From positions 1 through 41,003 of the forward strand of contig JAPUGG010000274.1 of the NCBI GenBank assembly GCA_027292975.1: DNA of 41,003 nt. Reading direction: 5' to 3'. This document shows, piece by piece, positions 28,801 to 37,228 of the stretch (the first letter of the stretch is position 1; each line of letters opens with the position of its first letter). Made by a program: the position numbers and the translations under genes. The notes under the pieces are model-generated. The model had not been told where the DNA came from and did not search any database. It saw only the letters and a program-made list of their open reading frames with translations. The DNA comes from Alphaproteobacteria bacterium (GTDB taxonomy: Bacteria; Pseudomonadota; Alphaproteobacteria; SMXQ01).

Positions 28801-28944
28801 ATCGCCCTGTTCGACGATCCCGGCTGGCCCTATCGCCCACGCCCGGTGGCGGGCCATGAGCCGCGCTTCGATGATTACGCCCATCTCGCCCGGGTCTCCG
28901 AATGGTCGATCCTGGAAACCGGGGCAGAGGACGGTGAGGGATGA
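25888..28944 (+). CDS. addB: Double-strand break repair protein AddB
   Basis: Nuclease and accessory helicase-fold subunit of the AddAB complex, which resects DNA ends at Chi-like sites for RecA (the RecBCD counterpart in alphaproteobacteria). It is 1018 residues, the usual alphaproteobacterial size. The N-terminus carries VTVLLPTRRAVRSLSEAF. The mid-region has LGGLNEGTWP, matching the family. The C-terminal PD-(D/E)XK nuclease shows LSVTEIETLQTNPYAIYAK and GLAIVDYKTG. The start ATG 25888 overlaps murU by 4 bp; addA starts 4 bp after its stop. Confidence 0.94.
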   Translation: MSAPGLNVYTIDAGIPFVDALARGLLARITRDHGDDPLALARVTVLLPTRRAVRSLSEAFLRASGGTPLLLPRMMPLGDLDEDELLITFEAAGPAADGTGPEAGQPLAPVIGGLRRQLILARLVMTFGGRTWPTPPDAGQAAELASALARLLDQMETERLGFEGLADLVPERFSEHWQATLEFLKIVTEFWPRELAEEGAIGPAERRNRLLAAQGAAWTAAPPRDWVVAAGSTGSIPATADLLAVIARADRGAVVLPGLDAALTDRAWDALPESHPQYGFARLLALLGMARQEVLSFAADWPHGVEPAAPQLRAQVLSRAMNPLPQGQPQGTGAALAGVGLASCPTSSDEAATIALRMRGALEKPGATAALVTPDRGLARRVAARLGHWGIEVDDSAGTPLAATAAGSFFRLIADMVGDGFAPLAVLACLKHPLAAGGTDQASFRGAVRALETHVLRGPRPGPGLHGLRQRIEAALEFAGEEDQEELERLGSWTRSIAQLMAPLAAAMTGPDIALGDIVRAHVGAAEALAATEGESGAARLWRGDDGEALAAFAAEILDSGASMPPLPGARYPALLGALMAGRVVRPGWGRHPRLFIWGPLEARLQHADVMILGGLNEGTWPADAGSDPWMSRPMRAALGLPLPERRIGLAAHDFAQAFSAPEVLLTRAQRVDGTPTVPSRWLARLENALPEGEFAALEARGEAWRRAAAQRDEPAGGGGAALARPAPKPPLAARPRRLSVTEIETLQTNPYAIYAKRILGLRRLDDIDADSGAAERGTFTHQALQIFLDQWPDRLPGGGAEAITEAIIEIGREVFRPVKATPGLYAFWWPRFERIARWVAETEIDRRPGLLPLGAERRGKMVIEAPGGPFTLNGTADRVDRRAADHGLAIVDYKTGVLPKGKDQSTGFAPQLPLLAAMAAAGGLEGIAPGPVMELGYWRLTGGDPVGEERAFAVPAAEAAEDALEGLKALIALFDDPGWPYRPRPVAGHEPRFDDYAHLARVSEWSILETGAEDGEG

Positions 28945-28948
28945 TGCC

Positions 28949-31900
28949 ATGACGGCAGCGCCGAATCCGAGCCCCGGCGCCGACGCCAAGGTGGCACAGC
29001 GCAAGGCCGCCGACACCAAGGCCTCGGTCTGGGTCGGCGCGTCCGCCGGCACCGGCAAGACCAAGGTCTTGACCGACCGGGTGTTGAGCCTGCTGCTGGC
29101 CGGCACGCCGCCCCAGCGCATCCTGTGCCTGACCTTCACCCGGGCGGCGGCGGCCGAGATGGCCAACCGGGTCCGCGAAGCGCTCGGCCTATGGGCCACC
29201 GATTCCGAAGAGGAACTCGATCGAAGCATCGAGGACCTGACGGGAAGCCGCCCCGACCCGGAGCTTTCGGGCCATGCAAGGGGGCTGTTCGGCGCCGTGC
29301 TCGATTGCCCGGGCGGGCTGAAGATCCAGACCATTCACGCCTTTTGCGAATCCTTGCTGCGGCGCTTTCCGGTGGAAGCGGGGGTGCAGCCCCATTTCCG
29401 GCTGATGGACGAGCGCACCGCACGGGAACTTCTCGCCCTGGCCGGGGACGAGGTCCTGGCCCGGGCCATGAACCGGGCCGAGCAAGGCGCATCGGGGGAC
29501 GGCATCGGCCTCGCATCGGCGCTCGCCGCCATCGCCGGAGAGGTCAACACGGAAGCGTTTCATAAACTCATGGACCGCCTTGCCAATGACCGCGCCCGCC
29601 TCGCCCGAATGCTGAACCGCACCGGTGGGCTCATTGGCGCCGCCCGGGCCATGGCGGCGCGTCTCGATATCGATCCCGGGACGCGGGCCGAAGACTTGAT
29701 CGCCGCCGCCTGCGCCGACGCCGTGTTCGACGGGCCCGGCTTGGGCGAGGCGCTCGCGGTGATGGCGGAAGGCCAAGCAACCGATAGGAAGCGGGCGGGC
29801 GCCATGGCACCGTTCCTCGCCGCCGATGCCGGCGGGCGCCCGGGCTTGATGGAGGAATACCGCAAGGGCTTTCTCAGGGCCGATGGGCAGGCGTTCGCCA
29901 GGTTCATCACCGAAGGCGGGCTCAAAGGGGTGGACCATGGGGAGGCGCTGCTTGCCATCATGGCAGCGGAAGCCGGGCGCCTGATGGCCCTCGCAGGAAG
30001 CCTCAACGCCCTCGCCAATTACCACTCTTCGGTGGCGGCGGTGACCCTCGGCGCGGCGCTGGTGGAGGCCTACGACGCCCACAAGCACGCCCGCGCCAGG
30101 CTCGATTACGAAGACCTGATCCTCAAGACCCGGGATTTGTTGGAGGGTGGCACCGCCGCCCAATGGGTGCTGTTCAAGCTCGATGGCGGGCTCGACCATA
30201 TCCTGGTCGACGAGGCCCAGGACACCTCTCCCGACCAATGGGGGGTGATCAAGGCCTTGGCGGAGGATTTCTTCAGCGGCGCCGGCGCCCGCGACGACCA
30301 CCGTACGGTGTTCGCCGTCGGCGACGCGAAGCAGTCCATCTACAGCTTCCAGCGCGCCGACCCGCGCGCCTTCGAGGAAATGCGCGCCTTCTTCAGGACC
30401 CGTGTCGAGGATGCCACCCAACGCTGGCGGGACATCGATCTTCACGTGTCTTTCCGCTCTACCGCCGCCGTGCTCAACGCCGTGGACGCGGTGTTCGCGG
30501 GCGATGAGGCGGGCCAGGGGCTTGGGCCCCCGGGGATGGAAATTCTCCACCGGCCCGACCGGGGCGGCATGGCGGGTCTGGTGGAAATGTGGCCGTTGAT
30601 GGCATCGGATAAGCCGAGCCCGGCCGACCCGTGGACGCCGGCAATGGACCTTGAGACCGGTTTCGACGCGCCTGCGCGCCTGGCCAGGGTGATCGCCGTC
30701 ACCATCAAAAATTGGATCGCCGACAAGGAGATGCTGCCGGCCCGCGGCCGGGCCATCGAAGCCGGCGACGTCATGGTCCTGGTGCGCCGGCGCACCGGCT
30801 TCGTCGAAGCCCTGGTGCGGGAATTGAAACGCTTGGACGTCCCCGTGGCCGGAGTCGACCGCATGGTGGTCACCAACCAGCTGGCGGTGATGGACCTGGT
30901 GGCCGTCGGCCGCTTCGCATTGTTGCCCGAGGACGACCTCAATCTCGCCTGCGTCCTTAAAGGGCCGTTCTTGGGTTTCGACGAAGACGCGTTGTTCGAC
31001 CTCGCCCATGGGCGCAAGGGCACGCTCTGGGCGGCGCTGAGAGCGCACGCACGCACCGATGAACGGTTGGCTCGCGCCCGGGACTGGCTGGGCGTCGTCC
31101 TCGGGCGGGCGGACTTTGAGAGGCCCTATGAATTCTTCGCCGCCATCCTCAATCGCGGGGGAGGCCGGGAGAAATTGCTGGCCCGCCTGGGCCGCGAGGC
31201 GGCCGACCCGGTCAATGAATTCCTGGAGCTCGCACTGGCCTACGAACAGATGACGGCGCCGTCCCTGGAAGGCTTTCTAGCCTGGGCCTGCGCCGGCGAG
31301 GTCGAGATCAAGCGCGACCTCGAGCAAGCGGTCCGTAACGAGGTGCGGGTGATGACGGTCCACGCCGCCAAGGGGCTTGAGGCGCCCATCGTTTTCCTGC
31401 CCGACACCACCCGGAACCCGCCTCCGCCGGACCTTCCCTATTGGACCGGGCCCGGGGATGGTAGTGGGCCGGGCTTGCCGCTGTGGGCCCCCAGAGTCGC
31501 CGAGTTCGGCGCCGATCTCACGGCGTTGCGGGCGAGGGGCCAGGCCGACCAGCTTGAGGAAACCCACCGGCTTCTCTACGTCGCCATGACCCGGGCCGAG
31601 GATCGGCTCTATGTCTGCGGCTGGCAGACCACCAAGATGCCGGCCCAAGGGTGTTGGTACGACCTGATCCGCGCGGGGTTGGAGGGGATGGCGGGCATCG
31701 AGGAGGTTGCGGTCGATTTCACAGCCGGTATCCCCGGCCTGATGGTGACCGGGCGCAGGCTCTCTTGCCCCCAGGATGCCCCCGCCAAGGCCGGCGACAG
31801 ATCTCCCGATCACCCGGTGAGCCCGCTGGCGGCCGCCTGGGCGGATCTGCCGCCGGCCCCGGAACCGGCCCGCGCCCAGCCTTTGGCGCCGTCGGATCCG

Positions 31901-32455
31901 GGCGAGGAGCCGCCGATCCTGAGCCCCGCCGGCGCCGGTGGCGACTGGTTCCTTCGTGGACGGGTGGTCCATGGGCTTCTCGAGCACCTGCCGGAGCTTC
32001 CCCCCGGGGCTAGGGCGGCGGCGGCGCGGGCCTACCTCGCGCGGGCCACCTTCGGCCTCGATGCCCAAACGAGGGCGGAGATCGCCGCCGAAACCCTGGC
32101 GCTGCTGGACGATCCGGCCTTCGCTCCCTTGTTCGGCCCGGGCAGCCTCGCCGAGGTGCCGGTGGCTGGCGTCATCGGCGATATCGCCGTCTCCGGCCAG
32201 ATCGACCGAGTCGTGGTGGGCGACGGCACCGTGCTGGTGGTCGACTACAAGACCGGCCGCCACTGCCCCGATGACGCCGCCGGGGTGCCGCCCGCCTATC
32301 TTCGTCAGATGGCGCTTTACCGGGCCCTTTTGCAACTGGCCTTTCCCGGCTTTGACGTCCGCGCGGCGCTGGTTTTCACGACCGTCCCTAAGCTGTTGGC
32401 GCTGCCCGGCGCGGCCCTCGACAAGGCGCTTGGGGCCCTCATTCGGCCAACTTGA
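28949..32455 (+). CDS. addA: Double-strand break repair helicase AddA
   Basis: UvrD-type helicase and nuclease subunit of AddAB, 1168 residues. Motif I is GASAGTGKT (30-38). Then follow the 1a region LTFTRAAAAEMANRV, motif II LVDEAQDTS, motif III VGDAKQSIYSFQRADP, motif IV SFRST, motif V TVHAAKGLEAPIVFLPDT and motif VI LLYVAMTRAEDRLYV. A C-terminal nuclease motif VVDYKTG completes the second active site. ATG 28949 lies 4 bp after the addB stop; an in-frame extension into addB is rejected. trxA begins 87 bp downstream. Confidence 0.96.
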   Translation: MTAAPNPSPGADAKVAQRKAADTKASVWVGASAGTGKTKVLTDRVLSLLLAGTPPQRILCLTFTRAAAAEMANRVREALGLWATDSEEELDRSIEDLTGSRPDPELSGHARGLFGAVLDCPGGLKIQTIHAFCESLLRRFPVEAGVQPHFRLMDERTARELLALAGDEVLARAMNRAEQGASGDGIGLASALAAIAGEVNTEAFHKLMDRLANDRARLARMLNRTGGLIGAARAMAARLDIDPGTRAEDLIAAACADAVFDGPGLGEALAVMAEGQATDRKRAGAMAPFLAADAGGRPGLMEEYRKGFLRADGQAFARFITEGGLKGVDHGEALLAIMAAEAGRLMALAGSLNALANYHSSVAAVTLGAALVEAYDAHKHARARLDYEDLILKTRDLLEGGTAAQWVLFKLDGGLDHILVDEAQDTSPDQWGVIKALAEDFFSGAGARDDHRTVFAVGDAKQSIYSFQRADPRAFEEMRAFFRTRVEDATQRWRDIDLHVSFRSTAAVLNAVDAVFAGDEAGQGLGPPGMEILHRPDRGGMAGLVEMWPLMASDKPSPADPWTPAMDLETGFDAPARLARVIAVTIKNWIADKEMLPARGRAIEAGDVMVLVRRRTGFVEALVRELKRLDVPVAGVDRMVVTNQLAVMDLVAVGRFALLPEDDLNLACVLKGPFLGFDEDALFDLAHGRKGTLWAALRAHARTDERLARARDWLGVVLGRADFERPYEFFAAILNRGGGREKLLARLGREAADPVNEFLELALAYEQMTAPSLEGFLAWACAGEVEIKRDLEQAVRNEVRVMTVHAAKGLEAPIVFLPDTTRNPPPPDLPYWTGPGDGSGPGLPLWAPRVAEFGADLTALRARGQADQLEETHRLLYVAMTRAEDRLYVCGWQTTKMPAQGCWYDLIRAGLEGMAGIEEVAVDFTAGIPGLMVTGRRLSCPQDAPAKAGDRSPDHPVSPLAAAWADLPPAPEPARAQPLAPSDPGEEPPILSPAGAGGDWFLRGRVVHGLLEHLPELPPGARAAAARAYLARATFGLDAQTRAEIAAETLALLDDPAFAPLFGPGSLAEVPVAGVIGDIAVSGQIDRVVVGDGTVLVVDYKTGRHCPDDAAGVPPAYLRQMALYRALLQLAFPGFDVRAALVFTTVPKLLALPGAALDKALGALIRPT

Positions 32456-32542
32456 CGGCTCTCGGCCGGGCCCCTAAACTGCGCCCCGCCTTCCGGTGGC
32501 CCACCGATCAAAACCATAAACCGGAACCATCAGGGGAACGAC

Positions 32543-32863
32543 ATGAGTGCGACCCATGTAACCGATTCCAGTTTCGAGGCCGACGTGCTCAATGCCGAAG
32601 GTCCGGTGCTGGTGGATTTCTGGGCCGAATGGTGCGCGCCCTGTAAGCAGATCGCGCCGATCCTCGAAGAGCTGGCTTCGGAACTCGAGGGCAACCTGAC
32701 CATCGCCAAGGTGAATATCGACGAGAACCCTCAGACCCCCACCAAGTACGGCGTCAGGGGCATTCCCACCTTGATCCTGTTCAACGGCGGCCAGGTGGTC
32801 GGCACCAAGGTGGGAACGGTCCCCAAGGGTGTCTTGTTGGATTGGGTGCAATCCAGCCTGTGA
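32543..32863 (+). CDS. trxA: Thioredoxin
   Basis: General cytosolic disulfide reductase of 106 residues. The active site is WCAPCK with Cys31 and Cys34. It has Ala in place of the usual Gly (CAPC rather than CGPC), a variant seen in some alphaproteobacterial thioredoxins. The cis-proline loop GIPTLILF and the start of the last helix ([10 protein letters not shown]) are intact. AGGGGAA lies 6 nt before the ATG. It is convergent with the MFS gene, 23 bp away; a T-run (32874-32880) lies between them but no convincing stem. Confidence 0.96.
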   Translation: MSATHVTDSSFEADVLNAEGPVLVDFWAEWCAPCKQIAPILEELASELEGNLTIAKVNIDENPQTPTKYGVRGIPTLILFNGGQVVGTKVGTVPKGVLLDWVQSSL

Positions 32864-32886
32864 GCCCTCCGAAATTTTTTCCGGCC

Positions 32887-33996
32887 TCACAGGAGCCCCT
32901 TGGCCCGGCCGAAGAAAACGATGAAAACCGTCATGGCGCCAATCAGGGCGCCCACCACCAGAAAACTCCCATCGAGGCCCACCCAGGCGACCAGCGCCCC
33001 CATGACCATCGGCGTGACGGTCGAGGTCAGACGGTTCATCATGGTGCGCAACCCCACCGCCTTGCCCTGGTCGGGGCCAACGGCATGTGACAATTGGGAA
33101 ATGATCAGGGGCGTCGACATGCCGGCGCTGGCGCCGCGCGCCACCTGGGCGGCGAGAAACAGGACATAGAGTCCGAGCAATGGCGTCACCGCCATGGCCA
33201 AAACCGACAGCAAGGCAGTCGTCACCAGAAGCCAAGACGAATGCATCATGCGGGCAAGCGGCGCCGCGCCCAGGGCGCCGGCGGCGGCGGCAACCGCGCC
33301 GGTGGCCATGAGAAGACCGATGGCCGTGCCGGTAATTCCATGGCCGTTGAGATAAACCACGTAAAACGAGCCCTGGATGGAATAGCCAGTAATCCGCACC
33401 ATGGACAACATCACCACGAAGGCCACCATGGGCAGGGCCAACAATCGGAAGGCCGCGGTATAGCTTCTGATTTCCGGCTTGAGGTCGCGCGCCTTGAGCC
33501 ACCCATGGGGCTCTGCGACATGATCGCCAGCGGCCGGCGGCAGGGCAAAGACCGCCAGCAATTGCAGCGCCGTCCACGCGAACAGCACCCCGAACGCGCC
33601 CCACGGGCCGATGAAATCCCAGCCCGCGCCGGCCAAGGGCGGCCCCACCATGTTCCCCAGGACGCAAATGGCGGTGAACCGGCCGGCATGGCGGGGGCTG
33701 CCCTTCATCAGCTGGCCGATCAGGGTCTGGGCGCCGACCCAGCCCATGGTCGAGGCGAGTCCGCCGATCATCTGCAGCACGAACACCGCCCAGATGAAGG
33801 GAAGCACGGGAAACAAGAGCGGCGTCGCCGCCCCCATGACGGCGAAGGCGATCATCACCCGGCGCGGACCGAGCCGGTCCATGAGCGCGCCCCCGTGAAC
33901 CGAAAACAGAAACGGCAACAGGTTGAAACTGCCCAGCGCGAAACCGATCATCACCGGGCTGGCGTTCAGGTGGAGAAGCCATAGCGGCAATACCAC
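32887..33996 (-). CDS. MFS transporter, probably interrupted by an amber codon at its N-terminus
   Basis: Major facilitator of unknown substrate. From GTG 33996 it has 369 residues and about 11 hydrophobic segments; DRLGPRRVMIAF resembles the MFS loop 2-3 motif. Coding similarity seems to continue further upstream: the same frame reads AVYATGLFSSTQTVLVAVVL, a good first helix, back to an in-frame TAG at 34053-34051. Nine codons before that stop's end is TTG 34077 with GGGAGA upstream, a plausible original start (MDSVPVRV, then amber). Initiation at GTG 33996 would drop part of helix 1. Function is thus doubtful. It lies downstream of polA on the same strand. Confidence 0.75.
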   Translation of the reverse strand: MVLPLWLLHLNASPVMIGFALGSFNLLPFLFSVHGGALMDRLGPRRVMIAFAVMGAATPLLFPVLPFIWAVFVLQMIGGLASTMGWVGAQTLIGQLMKGSPRHAGRFTAICVLGNMVGPPLAGAGWDFIGPWGAFGVLFAWTALQLLAVFALPPAAGDHVAEPHGWLKARDLKPEIRSYTAAFRLLALPMVAFVVMLSMVRITGYSIQGSFYVVYLNGHGITGTAIGLLMATGAVAAAAGALGAAPLARMMHSSWLLVTTALLSVLAMAVTPLLGLYVLFLAAQVARGASAGMSTPLIISQLSHAVGPDQGKAVGLRTMMNRLTSTVTPMVMGALVAWVGLDGSFLVVGALIGAMTVFIVFFGRAKGLL

Positions 33997-34119
33997 GGCG
34001 ACCAGGACGGTTTGGGTGGAACTGAACAGGCCGGTGGCGTAAACCGCGGCCTAGACGCGGACGGGGACCGAATCCAACGGTGTTCTCCCTAGAGCATCAG
34101 GCGCGGGGCCGCTATTCCG

Positions 34120-36942
34120 TCAGTGGACCTCGGCCCAGTTGTCGCCGATCCCGGTCTCCACCTCGAGGGGGACCGAAAGGTTCACCGCCGGGAAGGGTGC
34201 GTCGGCCATCACCTTGGCGACCAATCGGGCGGTGGCCTCGGCCTCGGCCTCGGGCACCTCGAAGATCAACTCGTCATGGACCTGAAGCAGCATCTCCGCC
34301 CCCAGGTTGTTTTCCCTGAGCGCCGGCGGCACCCGGATCATGGCGCGCTTGATGATGTCGGCGGCGGCGCCCTGCAAGGGGGCATTGATGGCCGCCCGTT
34401 CGGCGAACGCCTTGTGGGGTCCCTTGGCGGTGATGTCCGGCGTGTGCATGCGGCGCCCGAAAATGGTGGTGACAAAACCCTGTTCGCGGGCCAAGGCCTT
34501 GGTGTCTTCCATGTAGTCCCTGATGCCGGGATAGCGTTGGAAATAGGCCTCGATAAAGTTTTTTGCGTCCTGTTGGGGGATCCCCAGCTGGCGGGCCAGG
34601 CCGAACGGGGAAATGCCGTAAATGATGCCGAAATTGATGGCTTTGGCCGAGCGCCGGGTCGCGGCGTCCATTCGATCCAGCGGCACACCGAATATTTCCG
34701 ATGCCGTCAGCGCGTGAATGTCGGCCCCGTCGCGGAACGCCTCCTTCAGGGCCGTGATATCGGCCACGTGGGCTAAAAGACGAAGCTCGATCTGGGAATA
34801 ATCGGCCGAGAGCAGCTTGGCGCCGTCCCTGGCGACGAAGGCCTCGCGGATCTTGCGCCCTTCCTCGGTGCGCACCGGGATGTTCTGCAGGTTGGGATCG
34901 GTCGACGACAGCCGCCCGGTGGAGGCGACGGCCATGGCATACGAGGTATGCACGCGCCCGGTGTCGGGATTGATCTGCTTTTGCAGGGCGTCGGTATAGG
35001 TCGACCGCAGCTTGGCCAGCAGGCGCCAGTCGAGCACCCGGGCGGGCAGGTCGTGACCCCGGGCGGCAAGGTCTTCCAGCACGTCGGCGCCGGTCGACCA
35101 GGCACCGGCCTTGCCCTTCTTGCCGACGGGGAGGGCCATATCCTCGAACACGATCTCGCCCAACTGCTTGGGGCTGGCGATGTTGAATTCGCGGCCGGCG
35201 AGCTTTTGGATCTCGGTCTCCAGCACCCCCAGCCGTTTGGCGAAGTCCCGGGACAGCGCCTTCAGACACTTGGAATCGACCTCGATGCCGGCCTGCTCCA
35301 TGGCCACCAGCACCGGGATCAGCGGGCGTTCCAGGGTCTCGTAGACCGTCGACAGGTGCTCCACCATGAGCCTGGGCTTCAACAGGTCGTGCAAGCGCAG
35401 GGTGATGTCGGCATCCTCGGCGGCGTAGTCCCGGGCCGCCTCCAGGGGGACCAGGTCGAAGGTCACCTGTTTCTTGCCAACTCCGGCCACCTCGGAAAAC
35501 TTGATATTGGTGTGATCGAGATGGCGTAACGCCAGCTCGTCCAAACCATGGCCGTGACGGCCCGCGTCGAGAACGTAGGACAGCACCATGGTGTCGTCGA
35601 CGGGCGCGATATGGACGTCGTAACGGGCCAGGATCTCGGTATCGTATTTGATATTGTGCCCGACCTTGAGGACCGAGGGGTCCCCCAGCATCGGCGCCAG
35701 CAGCGCCAGGGCGGCGGCGCGATCGATCTGCCCTTCCACCAGGCCGCCGGCCTGGCCGCCCGTTTGGCCGCCGCCATCGCCCAGATCAAGCGCCCCTTGG
35801 GAGACCGCGCCGCGGTGGGCGAGCGGGATGTAGCAAGCCTTCCCCGGCTCCAGCGCCAGGGAAACGCCGACCAGAACCGCCCGTTGCGCATCGAGCGAGG
35901 TGGTCTCGGTGTCCACCGCCACCCGGCCCTTTTCGGTCGCCGCGGCGATCCAGGCTTTGAGCTCCGCCTCCTCGGTCACCAGCTGGTAGCCGGCTTCGGC
36001 CTCGGCCTTGGCCCCGGCGGCGGCCTCGGCGCCCAGGCCATCACCGCCGATCTCGCTCATGACACGGGCGACGATGCGCTCGAATTCCTGGGCGCGCAGG
36101 AATTTCAGGAGTTTTTCGTGGTCCGGTGGGCGCATGGCGAAGGCGCGGTAGCTGCCCTTAACCGGCACGTCGTCCTTGAGGGTCACCAGTTCCAGGGAAA
36201 TCCGCGCGAGGTCGGCGAATTCCAGGAGATTCTCGCGCCGCTTGGGCTGCTTGATCTCCCCCGCCCGGGCCAGCACGGTCTCGAGATCGCCGAACTCGTT
36301 GATCAGCTGCGCCGCCGTCTTGACGCCGATGCCGGGCACGCCCGGCACGTTGTCCGTGGGATCGCCGGCCAGGGCCTGCACCTCGACCACCTTCCCCGGC
36401 CCGACGCCGAACTTCTCCACCACTTCCTCGGTGCCGATCCGGCGGTTGTGGATGGGATCGTGCATGGTGACGCGCTCGGTGACCAGCTGCATCAGGTCCT
36501 TGTCCGACGACATGATGGTGACCTGGTCGCCGGCCTCGCGCGCCTGGCGGGCATAGGTGGCGATCAGGTCGTCGGCCTCGAAGCCCGGCATCTCGATGGC
36601 CGGAACGTTGAACGCCTCGGTGGCCTCCAGGACCAGGGGGAATTGCGGGATCAGGTCTTCCGGGGGCGGCGGCCGGTTGGCCTTGTAATCGGCATAGATA
36701 TCGTTGCGGAAGGTCTTGCGCGCGGCATCGAAGATGACGGCGAGGTAATCGGCGTCGGTGTCGTCCAGCAGCTTCATCAACATGTTGCAGAAGCCGTACA
36801 CGGCATTGGTCGGCGTGCCGTCGGAGCGGGTCAGGTTGCTCTTGAGCCCGTAATAGGCGCGGAAGATGAAGCCCGAGCCGTCGACCAGGAACAAGTGGCG
36901 GGGCTTGCCCTCGCCGCCACCACTGCTATCCGCCGCGTTCAA
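34120..36942 (-). CDS. polA: DNA polymerase I
   Basis: Repair and Okazaki-fragment polymerase of 940 residues. The N-terminal 5'-3' exonuclease (about 1-290) has DGSGFIFRAYYGL and SSDKDLMQLV. The 3'-5' exonuclease keeps its metal-site VAVDTETTSLDA and the later DDTMVLSYVLD, so proofreading is likely active, unlike Taq-type enzymes. Polymerase motifs A (SADYSQIELRLLAH), B (RRSAKAINFGIIYG) and C (LQVHDELIFEVP) are intact. The start is placed at TTG 36942, which overlaps the stop of the upstream zinc-ribbon gene by 4 bp (TTGA). A longer frame begins at 36993 but adds residues with no similarity. Confidence 0.95.
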   Translation of the reverse strand: MNAADSSGGGEGKPRHLFLVDGSGFIFRAYYGLKSNLTRSDGTPTNAVYGFCNMLMKLLDDTDADYLAVIFDAARKTFRNDIYADYKANRPPPPEDLIPQFPLVLEATEAFNVPAIEMPGFEADDLIATYARQAREAGDQVTIMSSDKDLMQLVTERVTMHDPIHNRRIGTEEVVEKFGVGPGKVVEVQALAGDPTDNVPGVPGIGVKTAAQLINEFGDLETVLARAGEIKQPKRRENLLEFADLARISLELVTLKDDVPVKGSYRAFAMRPPDHEKLLKFLRAQEFERIVARVMSEIGGDGLGAEAAAGAKAEAEAGYQLVTEEAELKAWIAAATEKGRVAVDTETTSLDAQRAVLVGVSLALEPGKACYIPLAHRGAVSQGALDLGDGGGQTGGQAGGLVEGQIDRAAALALLAPMLGDPSVLKVGHNIKYDTEILARYDVHIAPVDDTMVLSYVLDAGRHGHGLDELALRHLDHTNIKFSEVAGVGKKQVTFDLVPLEAARDYAAEDADITLRLHDLLKPRLMVEHLSTVYETLERPLIPVLVAMEQAGIEVDSKCLKALSRDFAKRLGVLETEIQKLAGREFNIASPKQLGEIVFEDMALPVGKKGKAGAWSTGADVLEDLAARGHDLPARVLDWRLLAKLRSTYTDALQKQINPDTGRVHTSYAMAVASTGRLSSTDPNLQNIPVRTEEGRKIREAFVARDGAKLLSADYSQIELRLLAHVADITALKEAFRDGADIHALTASEIFGVPLDRMDAATRRSAKAINFGIIYGISPFGLARQLGIPQQDAKNFIEAYFQRYPGIRDYMEDTKALAREQGFVTTIFGRRMHTPDITAKGPHKAFAERAAINAPLQGAAADIIKRAMIRVPPALRENNLGAEMLLQVHDELIFEVPEAEAEATARLVAKVMADAPFPAVNLSVPLEVETGIGDNWAEVH

Positions 36943-37112
36943 TGGCCGCCGCCGGGCTGGAAGCCCTCGGCCAGAACATAGCGGCGGCCGCAATAGGGGC
37001 AGTCCACCTCACCGTCGGGGCCGAGGTTGAGATAAACCAGCGGATGGCCGAGGGTTCCCCCGTCGCAGCCGACCGTGGAGTACTCTACCGTGATGGTTTC
37101 AACGGGGTCCAT
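36939..37112 (-). CDS. CHCC zinc-ribbon protein (zf-CHCC family)
   Basis: A 57-residue protein whose Cys16, His23, Cys38 and Cys41 (GCDGG, LGHP, CPYCGRRYVL) form the zf-CHCC site. The family is the bacterial counterpart of the C-terminal domain of the mitochondrial complex I subunit NDUFS6. Its bacterial role is not established. ATG 37112 gives a compact protein; an in-frame extension to 37208 is not supported. The stop overlaps the polA TTG start, so the two are probably cotranscribed from a promoter at 37181-37208. Confidence 0.85.
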   Translation of the reverse strand: MDPVETITVEYSTVGCDGGTLGHPLVYLNLGPDGEVDCPYCGRRYVLAEGFQPGGGH

Positions 37113-37180
37113 GGCGTAAATACTTTCGCATCCGGGTTGGCGGTTGGCGGAACGGATTTGTTGACCGTCCCGACCCGCCG

Positions 37181-37208
37181 ATGATACCGATTGCCCCACC
37201 TCTTTCAA
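37181..37208 (-). promoter_or_regulatory. Candidate promoter for the zinc-ribbon-polA unit
   Basis: On the minus strand TTGAAA (37208-37203), a 16-bp spacer and TATCAT (37186-37181) lie about 70 bp before the zinc-ribbon ATG. On the plus strand TTGACC (37161-37166) with a weaker -10 overlaps it and could drive the divergent hydrolase. Confidence 0.45.
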
Positions 37209-37228
37209 CCGCGAGAAAGCATCCGTCC

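Noticed and set aside
29189-31048. 619-codon minus-strand frame opposite addA
   Set aside because: All helicase motifs lie on the plus strand in this interval.
34090-34102. CTAGAGCATCAGG as another copy of the dispersed repeat
   Set aside because: Only the first nine bases match; the rest of the arm and the partner arm are absent.
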